DNA from: DATAUD01 sp035511075
GTDB taxonomy: Bacteria; Verrucomicrobiota; Verrucomicrobiia; Limisphaerales; Palsa-1400
NCBI GenBank assembly: GCA_035511075.1
Contig: DATKFW010000131.1
Location: 1 to 64,000, forward strand
DNA length: 64,000 bases
Reading direction: 5' to 3'
The notes below the pieces were generated by a model. That model did no database searches, had not been told where the DNA came from, and was given only the letters and a program-made list of their open reading frames with translations. Shown one piece after another: positions 26,173-35,900 of this stretch; position 1 is the stretch's first letter; each line of letters starts with the position of its first letter. Position numbers and translations under genes: made by a program.

Positions 26173-26370
26173 TTGACCGAAATTAGATTGAAAAAAGGCG
26201 AGCCGGTGGACAAAGCGTTGCGGCGATTGAAGAAAAAGATCGATCGCGAGGGCACGTTGAAGGAAGTGCGCAATCACCGGCACTTTGAAAAACCCAGCGA
26301 ACGGCGGCGGCGCAAAATGAAGGCGGCCCGCTTTTCCGCCATGCTGACCGCCCGTTACGCGGACCTGTGA
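26173..26370 (+). CDS. rpsU: 30S ribosomal protein S21
   Basis: 65 residues starting at TTG. The sequence is a clear bS21: EIRLKKGEPVDKALRRLKKKIDREG, then the basic tail HRHFEKPSERRRRKMKAARFSA. S21 sits on the small subunit platform near the anti-Shine-Dalgarno region and assists initiation. The TTG start is fixed by the conserved N-terminus; no ATG or GTG lies in frame upstream before the leader hairpin. The gene is monocistronic between a predicted promoter and a strong intrinsic terminator. Confidence 0.93.
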   Translation: MTEIRLKKGEPVDKALRRLKKKIDREGTLKEVRNHRHFEKPSERRRRKMKAARFSAMLTARYADL

Positions 26371-26390
26371 TCTGTATTTGAATCCTCACC

Positions 26391-26432
26391 GCCGAGCGTG
26401 GTCCAGAACCGGACTGCGCTCGGCTTTTTTTT
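26391..26432 (+). terminator. Strong intrinsic terminator of rpsU
   Basis: GCCGAGCG (26391-26398) pairs with CGCTCGGC (26417-26424), with an inner GTCC/GGAC stem, followed at once by eight T residues (26425-26432). This is a textbook Rho-independent terminator. Its T-run ends two bases before the ATG of the next gene on the same strand. Confidence 0.92.
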
Positions 26433-26434
26433 GA

Positions 26435-27349
26435 ATGTATTCGTTTTCGACCTGCTGGAATTCTCACCGGCACACGGATGGAGGCGCCATGTTGCGCGAA
26501 ATCCGGTCGTTGGGCTTTGAGTGCGCCGAATTGAGCCACGGCATCCGCATCAGCCTGCTCCCCGGCATCATCGAGGCGGTCGAAGCCGGCGAGATCAAGA
26601 TTTCTTCGCTCCACAATTTCTGCCCGCTGCCGATGGGCGTCAACCATGCCGCCCCCAATCTCTTCGTCTTTTCCTCGCAGGATCCGCGCGAGCGCGAAAA
26701 CGCCTGGCGCCACACCGTCAAGACCATTGAAACCGCCGCCCGCCTCCACGCCCCGGCCGTCGTCTTGCACATGGGCTGCATCGAGATGAAGGAATACACC
26801 GGACGGCTTCTGGAAATGATCCAGCGTGGCCAGAAGGAAAGCACCAAGTACGCTTCCCTTTGTGAGGAGGTCATCGAGAAACGGGAACAGAAAAAGGAGA
26901 GAAACGTGGAACATGCGGCGCAGATGCTCGAGCGAATCGCCACCCTTGCCGAGCAGCACGTCGTCAAACTCGGAATCGAGAACCGCCAGGCCTTGGAGGA
27001 AATCCCCCTGGATTCCGATTTGGATCTCTTCCTACTTCATTTCAACAGGCCCTCCATCGGTTACTGGCACGATTGCGGCCACGCGCAAATCAAGCAAAAC
27101 CTCGGTTTCATCGACCACCGGTTCCACCTTCAGTCTCTGGCGCCTCGCCTTCTGGGCTTTCATATTCATGACGTGGATTATCCCGGTCGCGACCACCGCG
27201 CGCCCGGAACGGGGACAATCGATTTCGCCGCTTTGAAGCCGATGGTCAAGCCGGAACACATCAAGGTCTTCGAGTTCAGCCCCAGCCTGTCCACGGAAGA
27301 GGCCACGGCCGGTGTCGCGTTCATCAAGCAGGTTTGGGGTGAAGAATGA
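26435..27349 (+). CDS. Sugar phosphate isomerase/epimerase-like TIM-barrel protein
   Basis: 304 residues of the xylose-isomerase-like TIM-barrel superfamily (AP endonuclease 2 type). Beta-strand ends carry likely metal ligands: SSLHNFCP, VVLHMGCIEM, LGIENRQALEEIP, YWHDCGHAQIKQ, LGFHIHDVDYPGRDHRAPGTG and FEFSPSLSTEE. A charged helical insertion lies at about residues 130-155 (ESTKYASLCEEV to REQKKERNVEH). The start cannot be moved downstream without losing the first strand (YSFSTCWNSHRH). The ATG lies two bases after the rpsU terminator T-run, with no ribosome-binding site. Its stop overlaps the flippase-like gene (ATGA). The substrate is unknown. Confidence 0.8.
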   Translation: MYSFSTCWNSHRHTDGGAMLREIRSLGFECAELSHGIRISLLPGIIEAVEAGEIKISSLHNFCPLPMGVNHAAPNLFVFSSQDPRERENAWRHTVKTIETAARLHAPAVVLHMGCIEMKEYTGRLLEMIQRGQKESTKYASLCEEVIEKREQKKERNVEHAAQMLERIATLAEQHVVKLGIENRQALEEIPLDSDLDLFLLHFNRPSIGYWHDCGHAQIKQNLGFIDHRFHLQSLAPRLLGFHIHDVDYPGRDHRAPGTGTIDFAALKPMVKPEHIKVFEFSPSLSTEEATAGVAFIKQVWGEE

Positions 27350-28449
27350 AACGGCTCAAGGCATGTTGGAGCGTGGGATGGCGGGTTGGGTTCTGTCTCT
27401 TTTTGTTGCTCTGGATTTTCCACTCCATTTTCATGAGCCAGGGGAAGATGGCCGCGCAGGCAGCGGGGCTCAATTGGACCGCGCTCGGCCGCTGGCAGCA
27501 ATGGCATTGGGCGTGGACCAACGGCCCGCGGGACTTGTGGAACATGTTGCGTTTGACCCAGCTCTGGGCGTTGATCGTTTCCGCGGCATTGGTTGGACTG
27601 GCGCTCTTTGTCGGTGTGCTGCGCTGGCGGATCGTCCTGGAGGCGCAAGGGCTGGATTTGCCGCTGGGCCGGGCGACGCGCATCTCGTTTGTCGCGCAAT
27701 TTTTCAATTCCTTCCTGCTGGGCTCCACTGGCGGCGACTTGATCAAGGCGTTCTACGCCGCCCGCGAAACGCATCATAAGAAAACCGAGGCCGTAACCAC
27801 CGTTTTTGTGGACCGTTTGGTGGGGCTATGGGCGATGCTCTTTTTTGCCGGCGTGATGATGCTGCCCAATATCCGCGTGTTGGGGACCTCGCGCGACTTG
27901 TATGTGCCGGCGCTCTTCATCCTGGCGATGCTCGGCGCGTTGACCGTGGTTTTGGGCCTGGCTTTCTGGGGCGGCGTCTCGAAACGCTTCCCGCGGGCGC
28001 GGCACCTCCTGCGCAGACTGCCCAAGGGCGAAGTTCTGGAGCGCGCGCTGGATTCCTGCCGCCAATTTGGAAAACAAAAGACCTTTCTCCTCAAGACGAT
28101 CGCCATTTCATTGTTTCTCAACGTCCTTTGGGTCCTCCAGGTAATGGTATTGGGAAGCGGCCTGGGCTTGAACATTTCCACCCTCGCGCTGTTTTTCATT
28201 GTGCCGGTCATTTTTTGCATCTCGGCGCTCCCGATCACCCCCAACGGGCTTGGCGTGCGGGAAAATTTGTTTGTGCTGATGCTGGCCGTCCTGGGAGTAC
28301 CGCGGACCGCCTCCCTCTCAGTCTCCCTGCTGGCCTCGGCGGAGGGCCTCTTCTGGAGCCTGGTGGGCGGGATGATTTACGTGGGATTGCGGGACAAGGA
28401 GCGCCTCGAGGAAGTCACACACCAACCCGCGCCCGTAAACGAGGTTTGA
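27346..28449 (+). CDS. Lysylphosphatidylglycerol synthase TM-domain (flippase-like) membrane protein
   Basis: 367 residues with about eight hydrophobic helices in the LPG_synthase_TM/UPF0104 pattern: an N-terminal helix, VSAALVGLALFVGVLRWRIVLEAQG, the signature FVAQFFNSFLLGSTGGDLIKAFYAARET, DRLVGLWAMLFFAG, and LPITPNGLGVRENLFVLML near the C-terminus. Family members move or are thought to move lipids or lipid-linked glycans across the inner membrane. The catalytic aminoacyl transferase domain of MprF is absent. It is translationally coupled by a 4-base overlap to the TIM-barrel gene, so the pair may act in one pathway. It is followed 38 bases later by a sigma-54 regulator. Confidence 0.85.
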   Translation: MKRLKACWSVGWRVGFCLFLLLWIFHSIFMSQGKMAAQAAGLNWTALGRWQQWHWAWTNGPRDLWNMLRLTQLWALIVSAALVGLALFVGVLRWRIVLEAQGLDLPLGRATRISFVAQFFNSFLLGSTGGDLIKAFYAARETHHKKTEAVTTVFVDRLVGLWAMLFFAGVMMLPNIRVLGTSRDLYVPALFILAMLGALTVVLGLAFWGGVSKRFPRARHLLRRLPKGEVLERALDSCRQFGKQKTFLLKTIAISLFLNVLWVLQVMVLGSGLGLNISTLALFFIVPVIFCISALPITPNGLGVRENLFVLMLAVLGVPRTASLSVSLLASAEGLFWSLVGGMIYVGLRDKERLEEVTHQPAPVNEV

Positions 28450-28487
28450 GTCCCGGCCCATTCCCGGTTACTAGTAGAGGCAATATT

Positions 28488-29942
28488 ATGGATAAAGTCC
28501 TGTTGATTGATGACGAGGCGGACGTCCAGTATTCGTTCCACCGCATCTTTGACCAGCCCGACATCGAGCTGACCACCGCCAACAGCGGCGAGGAGGGCTT
28601 GAAAATCCTTCCCCGCGTCAAACCGGACCTGGTCATCATGGATGTTCGGATGGGCGGCATCAACGGGCTGGAAACCTTGCGTCGTCTCCGTCAGATCGAT
28701 GCCAAACAAATGGTCATCATGATGACCGCTTACGGCACAACCCAAACTGCCATCGAGGCGATGAAGCTTGGCGCCTACGATTATCTTCTCAAACCCTTCG
28801 ACGTCCCACGCCTCAAACAAATTGTCCTCAACGCCTTGAAAGCCGCGCGCGACATGCGCCAGGTCGTTTCCTACCAACCCTTGCTCGAATCCGAGGATTA
28901 CGACGTCGGCATCATCGGCCGCAGCGACGCCATGCAGAATGTTTTCAAGATCGTCGGCCAACTGGCGGGCAGCAACGCCACGGCTTTGATCACAGGCGAA
29001 AGCGGCACGGGCAAGGAATTGGTCGCCCGCGCCGTCTATCATCACAGCAAACGCAACGGCCAGCCCTTTCTGGCCATCAATTGCGCCGCCATCCCCGAAA
29101 ACCTTCTGGAAAGTGAATTGTTCGGACACGAAAAGGGCGCATTCACTGGCGCCAGCGCCCAGCGCATCGGCAAGTTCGAGCAATGCAACGGCGGCACCAT
29201 TTTTCTGGATGAAATCGGCGACATGACCCTTGCCACGCAGGCAAAAATCCTGCGCGTGCTCCAATCCGGTTCCTTCGAAAGGGTGGGCGGCAACCAGCCG
29301 ATCAAGGTCGATGTCCGTGTGATCGCGGCGACCCACAAACCGCTGGAACAAGCGGTGGCTTCCCGCGAATTTCGTGAGGACTTGTTTTACCGTCTCAACG
29401 TCGTGCGGATTCACATTCCGCCCCTGCGCGATCGCCGCGAGGACATTGCTCTGCTGGTCAATTATTTCCTGAAAAAATTCGGGTTGGGGCAGGGGCGCCC
29501 CCCCAAGTCAATCGCAGCGCCCGCCGTGGAAATGCTCGAGCGGTTTAATTGGCCCGGCAACGTCCGGGAATTGGAAAACGTCATCCAGCGGGCAGTCGTC
29601 ATGGCCAAAGGCGACGGCATCCTGCCCGACGATTTGCCGTCGCTCATTTCCAACTCGACCGTTCCGGCGGCTGAGAAGCCCCCCGCGGCGGCGGCGACAG
29701 CCGTATCGGAAGAAGAAAGGCCGGCGGATTTGGCCTCCATCACGCGCACCTTGTTCCAATGGGCGCGCGAGAATCCAAAGCTCAAAATCCTCCCCGCCGT
29801 CGAGCGCGAGCTGATCATCCAGGCGCTGCTGGACACCAAGGGCAACCAGGTGCGGGCGGCCAGGTTGCTCGGCATCACTCGCGCCACCTTGCGCAAGCGC
29901 GTCGAGAAATTCCAAATCAAACAGGAACTGGCCATCCAGTAA
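28488..29942 (+). CDS. NtrC-type sigma-54 response regulator
   Basis: 484 residues from the ATG at 28488, preceded by AGAGG; a longer upstream frame is only the flippase gene read in another frame. Receiver domain (1-120) with phosphoacceptor Asp52 in VIMDVRMGG and LLKPFD. The AAA+ domain follows with Walker A GESGTGKE, the sigma-54 contact loop GAFTGA, Walker B GTIFLDEIGD and the arginine-finger region REDLFYRLNV. The C-terminal Fis-type helix-turn-helix is at GNQVRAARLLGITRATLRKRVEKF. It activates sigma-54 promoters when phosphorylated. No histidine kinase gene is next to it, so it is an orphan here. It converges with the S74 fibre gene. Confidence 0.93.
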   Translation: MDKVLLIDDEADVQYSFHRIFDQPDIELTTANSGEEGLKILPRVKPDLVIMDVRMGGINGLETLRRLRQIDAKQMVIMMTAYGTTQTAIEAMKLGAYDYLLKPFDVPRLKQIVLNALKAARDMRQVVSYQPLLESEDYDVGIIGRSDAMQNVFKIVGQLAGSNATALITGESGTGKELVARAVYHHSKRNGQPFLAINCAAIPENLLESELFGHEKGAFTGASAQRIGKFEQCNGGTIFLDEIGDMTLATQAKILRVLQSGSFERVGGNQPIKVDVRVIAATHKPLEQAVASREFREDLFYRLNVVRIHIPPLRDRREDIALLVNYFLKKFGLGQGRPPKSIAAPAVEMLERFNWPGNVRELENVIQRAVVMAKGDGILPDDLPSLISNSTVPAAEKPPAAAATAVSEEERPADLASITRTLFQWARENPKLKILPAVERELIIQALLDTKGNQVRAARLLGITRATLRKRVEKFQIKQELAIQ

Positions 29943-29990
29943 GCGGTGGCGTTCTTGGACTTGCGCTTCGAGCCTTCGCGCGGAACTGCG

Positions 29991-32699
29991 TTATTTCTTC
30001 TCGGCGAAGGTTTTCACCAGTTGCTTCAATTCCGCCACGCTTTGTTTGAGGGTTTCAATTTCCGTGTTCTGTTCCGCTACCTGGCGATGTTGTTTGAGAA
30101 ATTCGTTCAACAGCATCGCGTTGACCGCTTCGTACCGCACCGTGTACACTTGCCCCTTGTCATCCCGCGCGACCAGATCAGGGTCCACCCTTTCAACTTC
30201 CTCGGCGACCAGGCCGAATTGCGGGATGGCCTTCGGATCAATCTCCGATTTGTAATGGAACGTGACCGGATGCAGCGAAAGAAGCACCTCGCTCGCGTTG
30301 TTCATGCTCTTGATGTCCTGCTTGAAGCGCGCCGAAGAAGTCATCGTGCCAAGCTGGCCGGAGGCAGTGACATATACCGGCACGCCGCTGGCGGCGGTTG
30401 CGCCATAAATGCCGGCGATTGAAGTGTTGGTCTGGACCCCCTGCGTTCCGAGATAAATTGTGTCGTTATCGTTCGTCGTGCCGACGTTGCCGATTTCAAT
30501 GTTATTGTTGCCGGTGGTAACATTAGACCCGGCCCCGTTTCCCAATCCCACATTGTTGCTCCCCGTCGTATTCTCCAGGAGTGCGTTATAGCCGTCGGCC
30601 GTGTTGTAACCGCCGCTGGTGTTATCGAGAAGGGCCTGCCGGCCAGTGGCGGCGTTGAAAGAGCCTGTTGTGTTGAGCCAAAGCGAGGAGTCGCCTGTCG
30701 CCGTGTTTTCGTGGCCGGTCGTATTACTGGGAAGCGCGGCGCTGCCGCTTGCTGTATTTTCGTAGCCGGTTGTATTGTTCTCAAGCGCCGCATTGCCGCT
30801 GGCCGTGTTATACTCGCCAGTCGTGTTGGCAAAAAGCGCGTTCACACCATTGGCCACGTTGTAGCTGGCAGTCGTGTTGTTGTAAAGGGCCTGAAAACCG
30901 TTGGCCGTGTTGTTGCTGCCGGTCCTATTGTAATGAAGCGCATCTTCGCCGTTGGCCACATTGAAGCTGCCGGTCGTGTTGCCGTATAGCGCCCAGCCGC
31001 CATTGGCGGCGTTTTCAACACCGATCGTATTGGTGAACATCGCGTTCGGGCCATTGGCCACATTGAAGCTGCCGTTATTGTTGTAAAGAGCCAGATAACC
31101 GTTTGCCGCGTTCCATGACCCGCTCGTGTTTTTGTACAGCGCCGACCAGCCATTGGCTGTGTTCCATTGGCCGTTTGTATTATCATAGAGCGCATCAACT
31201 CCGTTGGCCGTGTTTTGGTAGCCGGTCGTATTCTTGTTGAGCGCGCCAAGGCCCGCGGCCGTGTTGCCGTAGCCGGTTGTGTTATTTTGCAACGCAAAAG
31301 CCCCGCTGGCTGTGTTGTTGTCACCGGTGGTATTGAAATACAGGGCCTCGTAGCCGGAGCCTGTGTTGTCGCTCGCCGTCGTGTTGTCGTTAAGGGCGTC
31401 CCAGCCCACGGCTGTGTTGTCGTTTCCCGACGTGTTGCTGAAAAGTGCCTGTACCCCGTCCGCAGTGTTGTCGTAGCCGGTTGTATTGCTTCCAAGCGCA
31501 TTGACTCCGCTCGCTGTGTTTTGGCTCCCGGTCTCATTGGAATCAAGTGCCTGATGTCCGATGGCTGTGTTGTTGTCTCCGGTCGTGTTATTGACAAGCG
31601 CTACCCTTCCAACGGCGGTATTCCACGTCCCAGTCGTGTTGTTGAAAAGCGCCTCCCAGCCGGCGGCGGTGTTGTCGAACCCGGCGGTGTTGTTGTGAAG
31701 AGCATCAAACCCCACCCCCGTATTTTCGCCGCCGCTCAGCGTCAAATTACCCGCGCCTGTGCCGGCGAAAAAGTTCTCGGTCCCGAAGGCATTGATCAGG
31801 GTGTTGGTCCCCGAATAGATGACCCCGGCGGTCGCGGTCGTTGCCGACAGGTCCAAATTGGAATTGAGCGTGAGTGTTCCACCCGAGACGGCGCCAAACG
31901 TGCCGGAAAAGGAGCCCACAAATGTGTTGCCCGCGTTGCTAAACGTGTTGATCCCATTAAATATGTTGCCGCTATTGAAGGTTTGGTACGCATCACTCGG
32001 CGGCGGCGCAATCGTCAGCGTCGCTCCGGTGGAATAGTCGCTCCCGGCGTCTTGCACCGTGAGATTCACCACCGCGCCATTGGTGACCGTTGCGGTGATA
32101 ACTGCATTGGAGCCGCTGACATCGCTCACCGTGACCAACGGGGCAGCCGTGTAACCAGTGCCGCCGCCGGTCACGTTCGCGCCGGTAATGAATCCGCTGG
32201 TGACAGTTAGGCTGCCTGTGGCCTGGACCGTCGTGTTCGCCACGTCCAGTTGTGCGACATTCCCGCTGGCGACCCCGCCAATCATGCTGGCCGCCGTGGC
32301 AGTGGCGGCGCTCCCGGCGTTCGGCGAGTAGAGCGCGTAAGGGATTGGAGTGAGGGCCTGACGCGGGCTCAGTTGGGTGAACGTGTTGCTGCCGGCGGCG
32401 GACACGCTGATGTCCAGCCAATAATTTGTGCCGGTGAACACCCCCGCTCCAAAGTCGAGTGTCACCGTGAAAAAGCCGTTGCTGACCGCGGTGGCCGCAT
32501 TGGTAATCGGCCCGGCGCTGGCAGAGCCGCCGCCGGCGGTGTCGAATAAGGAGAAGGCCAGATCGAAACTGCCGTTGGCCGGGCTGCCGCCGGCGTTGAG
32601 CTGTCCCTGATACGTGAACGCGGTGCCTTGGGCCGCGGCTTGATGAACGCCGGCGAGGCACGCCAGCATGATAAACAAATAGCCGGGATTTGATTTCAT
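29991..32699 (-). CDS. Exported fibre-like protein with 17-residue beta-roll repeats and C-terminal S74 chaperone
   Basis: 902 residues from the ATG at 32699 (signal peptide ending QAAA/Q). The N-terminal part is common in exported verrucomicrobial proteins (TAFTYQGQLNAGGSPANGSFDLAFSLFD to SPRQALTPIPYALY). A GxGYTAAPLVTVSDVSG module follows, then 24 tandem repeats of consensus GxxNTAxGxxALxxNTT, resembling trimeric-adhesin head repeats. The C-terminus is an intramolecular chaperone of endosialidase type: SSARFKQDIKSM, HPVTFHYKSE, FGLVAEEVERVDPDLV and YEAVNAMLLNEF, ending in a coiled coil. S74 domains trimerise fibres and then self-cleave. No phage genes are nearby, so a surface fibre is more likely than a tail spike. 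The last gene of the secretin block; the 226 bases upstream show no clear promoter. Confidence 0.82.
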   Translation of the reverse strand: MKSNPGYLFIMLACLAGVHQAAAQGTAFTYQGQLNAGGSPANGSFDLAFSLFDTAGGGSASAGPITNAATAVSNGFFTVTLDFGAGVFTGTNYWLDISVSAAGSNTFTQLSPRQALTPIPYALYSPNAGSAATATAASMIGGVASGNVAQLDVANTTVQATGSLTVTSGFITGANVTGGGTGYTAAPLVTVSDVSGSNAVITATVTNGAVVNLTVQDAGSDYSTGATLTIAPPPSDAYQTFNSGNIFNGINTFSNAGNTFVGSFSGTFGAVSGGTLTLNSNLDLSATTATAGVIYSGTNTLINAFGTENFFAGTGAGNLTLSGGENTGVGFDALHNNTAGFDNTAAGWEALFNNTTGTWNTAVGRVALVNNTTGDNNTAIGHQALDSNETGSQNTASGVNALGSNTTGYDNTADGVQALFSNTSGNDNTAVGWDALNDNTTASDNTGSGYEALYFNTTGDNNTASGAFALQNNTTGYGNTAAGLGALNKNTTGYQNTANGVDALYDNTNGQWNTANGWSALYKNTSGSWNAANGYLALYNNNGSFNVANGPNAMFTNTIGVENAANGGWALYGNTTGSFNVANGEDALHYNRTGSNNTANGFQALYNNTTASYNVANGVNALFANTTGEYNTASGNAALENNTTGYENTASGSAALPSNTTGHENTATGDSSLWLNTTGSFNAATGRQALLDNTSGGYNTADGYNALLENTTGSNNVGLGNGAGSNVTTGNNNIEIGNVGTTNDNDTIYLGTQGVQTNTSIAGIYGATAASGVPVYVTASGQLGTMTSSARFKQDIKSMNNASEVLLSLHPVTFHYKSEIDPKAIPQFGLVAEEVERVDPDLVARDDKGQVYTVRYEAVNAMLLNEFLKQHRQVAEQNTEIETLKQSVAELKQLVKTFAEKK
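30513..31733 (-). repeat. 24 tandem 51-base coding repeats (17-residue units)
   Basis: The region encodes 407 residues, exactly 24 units of 17 residues with one residue missing in unit 13 (24 x 17 - 1). Consensus GxxNTAxGxxALxxNTT; units 1, 8, 13-16, 18 and 24 vary most. The register is unbroken from the GGENTGVG unit to the GSNNVGLG unit. Asn, Gly, Thr and Ala dominate, as in left-handed beta-roll heads of trimeric adhesins. The DNA units have diverged at third positions, so this is an old, selected array and not a recent slippage expansion. Confidence 0.92.
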
Positions 32700-32925
32700 G
32701 GTAAGTCGGGGTTTAGTTTTTCTTACTTCGATCATGAATTGATTTTCGGCGCCGTTTTTACGCCTCGGGCGGCGAAAATGCAAATGGATAGTGGTGATGT
32801 TCTTTTGGCAGAAGCAAACAGACATATGCCCGCCGGGTAAGACATCTGCGGCGCGTTGATTTCAGCCCAGGACGCTCTTTAGCTGCCCCGAGAAAACGCG
32901 GCCTCGGCGCGGAAGCCCAATAACC

Positions 32926-35900
32926 TTACTGCACCAACGCGCGGTAGAACCGCGCCGCCGCGGTGGTATTGGGGTCCGTCCACTGCATCGGCTGCCCGGT
33001 GCCGGGCATGTTGGTCGCGACCGTGGTCCAATTGCCCGGACCGGCCGAGGAGGAGTATTGCAAAGTATAAGTCTTATTGACAACAGAGGGCCATTGCAGG
33101 GCGAATCCGGCCCCCGCGGGCGGTGTCGCCGGAAGAAACTCAAAAACGGACGCCGCATCCAGCGGATTGGTTCCCGCGACGTATTCCTGCCAGTTGGACG
33201 CGCCGTCGCCGTCCGGGTCCGCGTTGGCGGCTGAGAGCGCGTTGGAAACCGTCCCAAAATACAGCAGCCGCCACGTGTCCGGTATCCCATCGTTCCAACT
33301 GGACCCGGAGCGATTGGCCACGGTAATCAACCCGTCCTGCACCGTGGAGTGAAAAAGCGCGATCCCGTTGGGTGAGGCCGAAAAATGATCGAAGTGAACC
33401 AGGTACGACGAGTTGGTGGTGATATTGGGCGGCAGCGTCACATTCAGAGTGCCGATGATCCCTGTTCCACTGACGCCGGAAACGGTCGAATCAAGCCATG
33501 CCCCCGCGCACATGTTTGCGCCGAAGGTGGCTCCCAGCGTTGACCCGCCCAAGTTAGTGACAGCCGTGAAACTCACCGCGTTGGTAATGGCCGGAGAGCC
33601 ATCCAGGGGATCAATTTCCACGTTAAGCATCAGCACGCGAATCGGCATCGTGTCAGCCGCCAGCACGCGGATGGGAACCTGCACGGTGGTCGAACCCCCC
33701 GATTGCACCTGGTCCGCCGCGACGGTCACATAACGCGGCCCGCTCAACGCCATCTTGACGGGCTTAGCCGATGTCTTAAGGCTCAGCGGTTGCAATGTGT
33801 TTGGAACCGCCACAGCGTGCCTGGTTCCATTGGACCAAAATCGGTCGTACCAGGTCAGGGAATAGTCCAGCGACCGCCGATACGTGACATAAACGTCGTC
33901 CACCGCCAGGACGCCATCGCCCATTGTAATGGAATTGATCGTCGTATCGTTGCCATTGTAATAATTATTGTCCGTGCCATCGCTGGAATCCATCGCGTCG
34001 AAGTAATCGCTGCCCGCCGGTGGGTAGTTCAAGTTATAAATGGCCGATTGAAATACTTCTGTCACGTCGTCACTCTCCAAATTCGTGTCGCCAAAATCAC
34101 CCGCGTTGAACCAATGGAAAGGAGCCGCGTCACCCACCAGGTATTGAGCCGAGCCGACAGTTACGACCTTGGTGGAGTTAATGGCCCCGGCGCCTAGCGC
34201 CCCGTTGGTCACAGTTTGGATGAATACCGGCGTGGAAATGCCGTCGGACGTCGCTGAGGCGTTGCCGCTGTTGATCTGATAAGTTTGGCCCGCAGTGGCA
34301 GTAATCGGGATGACAAAGGAAAAGGCGCCCACAATGACTTGCCCGCCGCTGCTGGAAAACATTGTGTCATGGGCTTGAGAGTAGGTGATCAAAGTCTGCG
34401 CCGCGCTGGGGTAAAGGTTCGTAAAGGGGGGCCTTTCCACCCAGCCGACCTCCAGCAGATTAAGCGCGTCATTGGTCAAAAGCAGGCTCACCAGCGGCCC
34501 TGTTTCCGTCACCGCCATGGCCGGAGGAATCGGGATGAAAAAATTCGGGTCAACGGGGTCCGGCTTCTTTAGCATGGATTGAAACCCGAAGGTCGGACCC
34601 ACGGGCGGCCCCGTCAGATTGGTCGCCACCAGATCGAATTGCAGCGAATACATCGTTTCATCGTTGGGGATCAATGACAGTGTCACCGGCGCCATGAACC
34701 TTTGCCCAGCCGCCCCGATAAACCGGCTCGACGCCTCGCCTGCCTGAAAACCGAAAGTGAGTTTATCCGCGTCGAAATTCGTCAATGAAAACCCATTGGT
34801 GGTGATGCCGCTTGGCGCGAAATTATCCGCAAAGGCGCGCGCCGTCATCGTGACATTACTCGTCAGGGTAAGGGAAATAATTTGCCCGTCGCTAAAGGGA
34901 CCGACGCTGCTGCCGTCATTGGTCGGTACGGAACCATCCAGCGTATAGTAAATGGCCGCCCCGACTGTTATGTCGTTGAGCTTTATAGAGGCGGCGTTGT
35001 TGCCTCCAATGCTCGGATTGCCCGTCAAAAACTGGAATCGCGCGCTCACCACCGGGCTGGGCGGCCGGCCCGGCGCTTCTCCGATGACGCGGATCGTTAA
35101 GTCCGGGATTTGCGGAACAATCGACGGAATCGGGGGCAGCGTGCCGTCTCCGGGGTAAATTGTCGGGGAATTTCCCTGGCCCGGTCCGGGTGATGGAATG
35201 GTATTGACCAGCGGGCTGCTGGGTGTCGGCCCGTAGGTCATGTACGTTTCAGTGCCGGTCTCGGCTTCCACCGCCAGGACGGCGATGTTATTGAAAACTG
35301 CGCCGGTGGACGGATTGAAGACCGAGACCAAAGTGCCCACGGAATTGGGCTCAAACGTTACGTAGCCAAGCACCGGCGCCGGCACCGCCGGTTGCGGCGC
35401 GGAAGGCTGGAAGACGCGCACCGCATTGTTTCCGGTGTCCACGATGAAAAACCCGAAGTCGGCGGCATCGATTCCCAGACCGGTCGGACCATTGAATTGC
35501 GCTATGTTGGGCGCGCCGTTAACCAAGCCCGGTTTGCCCGCAATTCCCGCGATTGTCTGGACGCTATACGTGAGGGTGCCGTTGAAATTGGTCATGTACA
35601 ATTCGCGAATCGTGTCGTTCCCTGTGTCGCTGATCAATAGCGCGTTAACCGCGCCGGACCACAGCAATCCGCTGGGCAGGCTGAATTGTGCGCTGGAGGC
35701 AAACACCGAATCAGCGCTCCCCGGAGACCCGGATATTCCCGCCACGATTTGCACCGCATTGTTGCTGACCAGGCAAATGACGTCGTGCCCGGTGTCGGCC
35801 ACCCACAGATTGTTGCCGGAGTCCAATGCGACCGCCGCCGGCGCGGAAAACTGATAGCTCCCGACTGGTACGGTGGAAACCACATTGTTGGTGTCGATCA

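Noticed and set aside
27828..28487. Upstream extension of the sigma-54 regulator
   Set aside because: It is the flippase-like gene read in another frame; the regulator begins at the ATG 28488 with AGAGG upstream and a normal receiver domain start.
30513..31733. Regular spaced repeats that could suggest a CRISPR array
   Set aside because: Unit length is 51 bases without unique spacers, the pattern keeps an open reading frame and encodes an exact 17-residue protein repeat.
29991..32699. Phage tail fibre because of the S74 chaperone
   Set aside because: A Sec signal peptide is present and no phage structural, lysis or integrase gene occurs within 30 kb.
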